NCBI GenBank assembly: GCA_025716855.1
Contig: JAIXMQ010000035.1
Location: 124,001 to 188,000, forward strand
Origin: Pilaira anomala
Taxonomy: Eukaryota > Mucoromycota > Mucoromycetes > Mucorales > Mucoraceae
Length of the DNA: 64,000 nt
Reading direction: 5' to 3'
Below the pieces are notes generated by a model. The model had not been told where the DNA came from. It saw only the letters and a list, made by a program, of their open reading frames with translations, and searched no databases. Positions 61,196 through 64,000 of the stretch are shown here, in pieces (the first letter of the stretch is position 1; every line of letters starts with the position of its first letter). The position numbers and the translations under genes were made by a program.

Positions 61196-61313
61196 ACTGT
61201 ATTGATCATTTTAAGTCAATTTATTTTTATCAAAACTCGAGATTTATTAGTTTAATTTCCTTTTTTTTTCTTTTCTTATTAATTTTTTTTTTTAATTAAC
61301 ACAAATATATAAA

Positions 61314-62138
61314 ATGACCTTTATATCGACCGTCTTAATTATATTTCTTATCATACCTCTTGTTCCAGCCTTTGCTTATGTGATTGGCTTACTGATTCCC
61401 GCTAGTCACATCGTTTCAAGATCACATACTTTTAAAATTAGTCCACAAAGACTCTGGAATATTCTAACCAATGTAACTGATTATCCTAAATGGCAACCTA
61501 AAGTCGAAAGAGTTGTACTAGATAAATCAAATAACGAAGAGGGAACATTATTCGTAGAGTATTCGACCAAAAAGAGACATACAGTAATCATTCATCATGA
61601 ACGCATAAAAAACAAGTGTTTATTACGCATATTAGAAGAACGACCCGCCTCCGCTATTGTCTCTACTGATACGGACACTACTACCACTTTACCTTCTAAA
61701 ATACCTACCTTTTCTGGTTCTTGGACTTTTGAAATCATTCAACAAAAGGAAGATGATGACGAACAGGTGACCTTAAAGATTACTGAACAAGGTGTTATCA
61801 AAAAGCCAATGGTCAGAATGGTTCATTTGTTATTGTTTGGTTTTCATAGCCGCATTGATCGGTTTATCAATGATCTGCATAAAAAAATCGATTCTGATAA
61901 CAAAGAAGTACCTCTAGTCGATTTTATAAACGAACAACAACATCAACAGCAACCAGAATCTTTATTTTATTCTACTAATTTACAAAACTCTTCTTCAGTC
62001 GTGGATGATGATACACCAATAAATCATCTTTTGACTCCAACTGATCATCAGCAGGTAGACACAAATGATTTATTAAGTGAATCAAAAATAAGTGATAAGG
62101 AATGGGATTTAATGAGTGAAATTTATGAACGTCCATGA
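61314..62138 (+). CDS. Membrane-anchored START-like (SRPBCC) protein
   Basis: 274 aa, no intron. One N-terminal hydrophobic helix (STVLIIFLIIPLVPAFAYVI) precedes a region resembling polyketide-cyclase/START-like folds: SRSHTFKISPQRLWNILTNV, the TDYPKWQPKVERVVL stretch, GSWTFEIIQQ and VTLKITEQGVIKKPMVRM. Such folds bind lipids or small hydrophobic ligands. The last 70 residues are Gln/Asp/Ser-rich and probably disordered. No catalytic residues can be named, and a role in lipid handling is only a guess. Confidence 0.6.
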   Translation: MTFISTVLIIFLIIPLVPAFAYVIGLLIPASHIVSRSHTFKISPQRLWNILTNVTDYPKWQPKVERVVLDKSNNEEGTLFVEYSTKKRHTVIIHHERIKNKCLLRILEERPASAIVSTDTDTTTTLPSKIPTFSGSWTFEIIQQKEDDDEQVTLKITEQGVIKKPMVRMVHLLLFGFHSRIDRFINDLHKKIDSDNKEVPLVDFINEQQHQQQPESLFYSTNLQNSSSVVDDDTPINHLLTPTDHQQVDTNDLLSESKISDKEWDLMSEIYERP

Positions 62139-62975
62139 GCATAATTATTCTCCTTATTGTTTATATAGTGTTTCCGTGTTTGAAGTTATATATAATATTT
62201 ATATAATTATGCAACTTCAGGGAAAATGTAACAGTTGCCTTATTTTTATAATACACATATAAATAAAAAATATACAAACAAACCGTCATTTGAACTTCCC
62301 ATATTTTGGGTTGTACACATTTAAACTTTTTTCTTTTTTACATTGTAATTCTCCTTTATTTTTATCATATTCAAAAAAAAAAAAAAAAAGGGGGCACATA
62401 ATTACTGAAAAAGAAATTTTAAAATAAAAAGTATATGAGACAATTTTTTTTTAAATAAGATCGTTTATCAACGCTCTTTTTATCTTGGTGAATAGTATTT
62501 TTTTTTTTTTTTTTTTTTTTTTGTATTAAGTGTAGGTAATTTAAACTAAAATTTTAGGTATTCGTTTTGGGAAAAGTGCGAATAAATACAGAGTGATCTT
62601 GTTGGAATATATTAAAAGCGGCATTGCCATTCTATATTCCTTCATTGATAACACAGTACCAGTGGTATTTCCAAATAGTTGAGAAACCAGTACCTAAGAG
62701 CTTGAGTTCTTTCTTGCCCAGAGTTTGTGGTTTCTGATCTCCAGTGGTGTCCTTTTTAACTTTGAATAGACCAATGAGACCATTTCAGACATCCTGTTTT
62801 GTTTCAAATAGTCGATTGGCTTTCAGTAACGTAAGGATACCAGACCAAAATTTCCATTTCTGGTGAAAAGCGAATAAAAAATAAGGTATGAGTAATGAAT
62901 ATTTGACGTTATATATACTGTAAAGATAAAGATAGAAGATGTGTGTGTGTATTTATGTATGTGTCAATTAATTTT
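62139..62975. other. Intergenic region with poly-T tract and an unassigned minus-strand fragment
   Basis: A and T homopolymers (62371-62388, 62501-62522). On the minus strand about 62640-62770 reads as protein-like but broken sequence (LGKKELKLLGTGFSTIWKYH, then WYCVINE), possibly a mobile-element or gene remnant. A TG repeat lies at about 62940-62950. Confidence 0.35.
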
Positions 62976-63540
62976 TTATGCATTTTGATGATTGTTGAGG
63001 GTGCTGAAGGGGTTTTTTCTGCCAGATGATCTTTGCATTTTATAAAAACCTCTCATCCTCGAAAAATCGCCTTCATTTTCTTTATTTGCTGGTGATGGTG
63101 TTACGTTTATAATATCGAAGACATTTTTGACAATATCTGTTGCGATCCAAACCGAAACCGTAGCAGGAAGAGCTGCTTCACCAAAGTGTTCAATAGCATG
63201 GTTAATGATAATTGGCTCTTGTCTGGTAATACTGGTAACGTTACGTGTTAGTATATCTACATTGAGCATTCTAGGTAGTTAGATGAAAGTCCAGAGTCGA
63301 TGAAGCTGACTGTCTGAAGAGATTTGTACATATACGTTTTTATTTTTATCAAATCATCAAACATATCTTTAAGGGTTGTTGGTAACTTAACAAAGAGTCT
63401 TTGAAATGTTTAGAGGAAATATTATATTTAGCCTTGGCCTCCGTTGCACCAAACTCTTGATTTATACTATGATCAATTCTGCAAGTTCTAAATACGCTGT
63501 CGCATTTGTGACCTAACTTGATTCTTTCTATTGTATCAAA
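62976..63540 (-). pseudogene. Decayed member of the nuclease-like lineage family
   Basis: Minus-strand reading gives three frame-shifted blocks in the right order. They are RIKLGHKCDSVFRTC with INQEFGATEAKAKY, then LPTTLKDMFDDLIKIKTYMY, then a 97-codon open frame containing VTSITRQEPIIINHAIEHFG and ALPATVSVWIATDIVKNVFD. The order (D..E core, LKDM helix, Ile/Pro turn, FG..LP..VW helix) parallels the gene at 50574-52727. At least two frameshifts, with stop codons closing two of the blocks, make it a pseudogene. The assignment rests on block order and is moderate. Confidence 0.5.
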
Positions 63541-64000
63541 GACTTACATAAATCATGTGCATACATGTTGGTCAACAACAACAGCGACAGAATATGTTTT
63601 CCCAAAAAGGGAACTTTAAAAGTGTTTTAAGCGATGATTTGGGATAATAAAACGAATTAATAAAATGTGAAAAAAAAACTTCCTTATTTAATGTTTAATA
63701 ATTTGATGCTGAAGGATAAAAAAAAATGCTATTAGATAAGCTATAAGAGAAAAAAAAAACACTTTTGACAGAGAGGCATTTTTTCTAGCCCTAAACACCG
63801 TTAAAACTTTACTTTCCAGATATAATTCGGTCTACAAAAAGTTCAATAAACTTTTAGTGGTTCTATCGAAGTACTGCTTTTTGGCGTTGATCAAAAAGTA
63901 AAAAGATATATAGAATTTAGAATATTGATGATTCTGTGGTTGGATTAAAACTTTAACTTAAAACAACCAATAAAAAGGTGATTATGGAGATGTTGTTCTA
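63541..64000. other. AT-rich terminal stretch
   Basis: It may contain the 5' end of the decayed gene. Otherwise there are only A/T runs and no supported feature. Confidence 0.4.

Larger units (their letters stand above)
60882..61313. other. Divergent promoter region between eEF3 and START-like gene
   Basis: 432 bp with a CCAAT motif (CAACCAAT near 61060), two X-box-like palindromes (listed separately) and pyrimidine tracts close to the plus-strand gene. Confidence 0.55.

Overview
The window is nuclear DNA of an early-diverging filamentous fungus, most likely a mucoralean (Rhizopus/Mucor-like) species. The evidence is the very AT-rich intergenic DNA with long A/T tracts, the many short GT-AG introns (about 55-90 bp), the fungal-specific elongation factor eEF3, a Crh-type GH16 wall enzyme, Mgm101, and a lineage-type nuclease-like gene family. 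No bacterial operon features, tRNA, rRNA or CRISPR array were seen. Exon models were built by hand from splice signals and reading-frame continuity; each complete model has a length divisible by three.

Layout: 1-924 is the 3' end of a multispanning vacuolar protease-like gene. 1261-3063 is an intronless XPB-type helicase without the usual N-terminal domain, and 3215-4174 (-) is a DUF2461 protein. 4495-5591 is MGM101. On the minus strand follow glutamate decarboxylase (5900-8221), a secreted proteinase K-like subtilase (8463-10174) and an MFS drug transporter (10804-12658). 13795-15233 is YIF1 and 15282-17228 (-) is Rab escort protein. 17327-19228 is a Gag/retropepsin-derived gene with a PVKETV repeat, and 19346-30576 is a 26-exon BEACH-WD40-FYVE giant of about 3211 aa. 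31952-35108 is SEC31, 36084-37576 UDP-glucose 4-epimerase, 37895-39530 a membrane-type casein kinase 1, 41078-42968 an ER UDP-glycosyltransferase and 44474-45483 a GH16 Crh-like enzyme. 46043-47110 (-) is an HMG-box protein and 47351-48053 (-) p23/Sba1. 48054-49652 holds a duplicated structured 189-bp element. 50574-52727 is a lineage-type nuclease-like gene split by a MITE. 53245-54483 is ribosomal protein eS1, 54598-57518 (-) PGAP1/Bst1, 57756-60881 (-) eEF3 and 61314-62138 a START-like membrane protein. A decayed relative of the nuclease-like family lies at 62976-63540 (-).

Shared themes: early secretory and membrane traffic (SEC31, YIF1, REP, BEACH protein, PGAP1, casein kinase 1), translation (eS1, eEF3) and wall or secreted enzymes (GH16, subtilase, UGT). 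These genes are interleaved on both strands and there is no sign of a biosynthetic cluster.

The most notable points are the MITE in a coding exon whose termini could be spliced as a new intron, the domesticated Gag-protease gene that has lost its catalytic Asp-Thr/Ser-Gly, X-box/RFX-like palindromes upstream of both translation genes, a truncated XPB paralogue, and the duplicated hairpin element.
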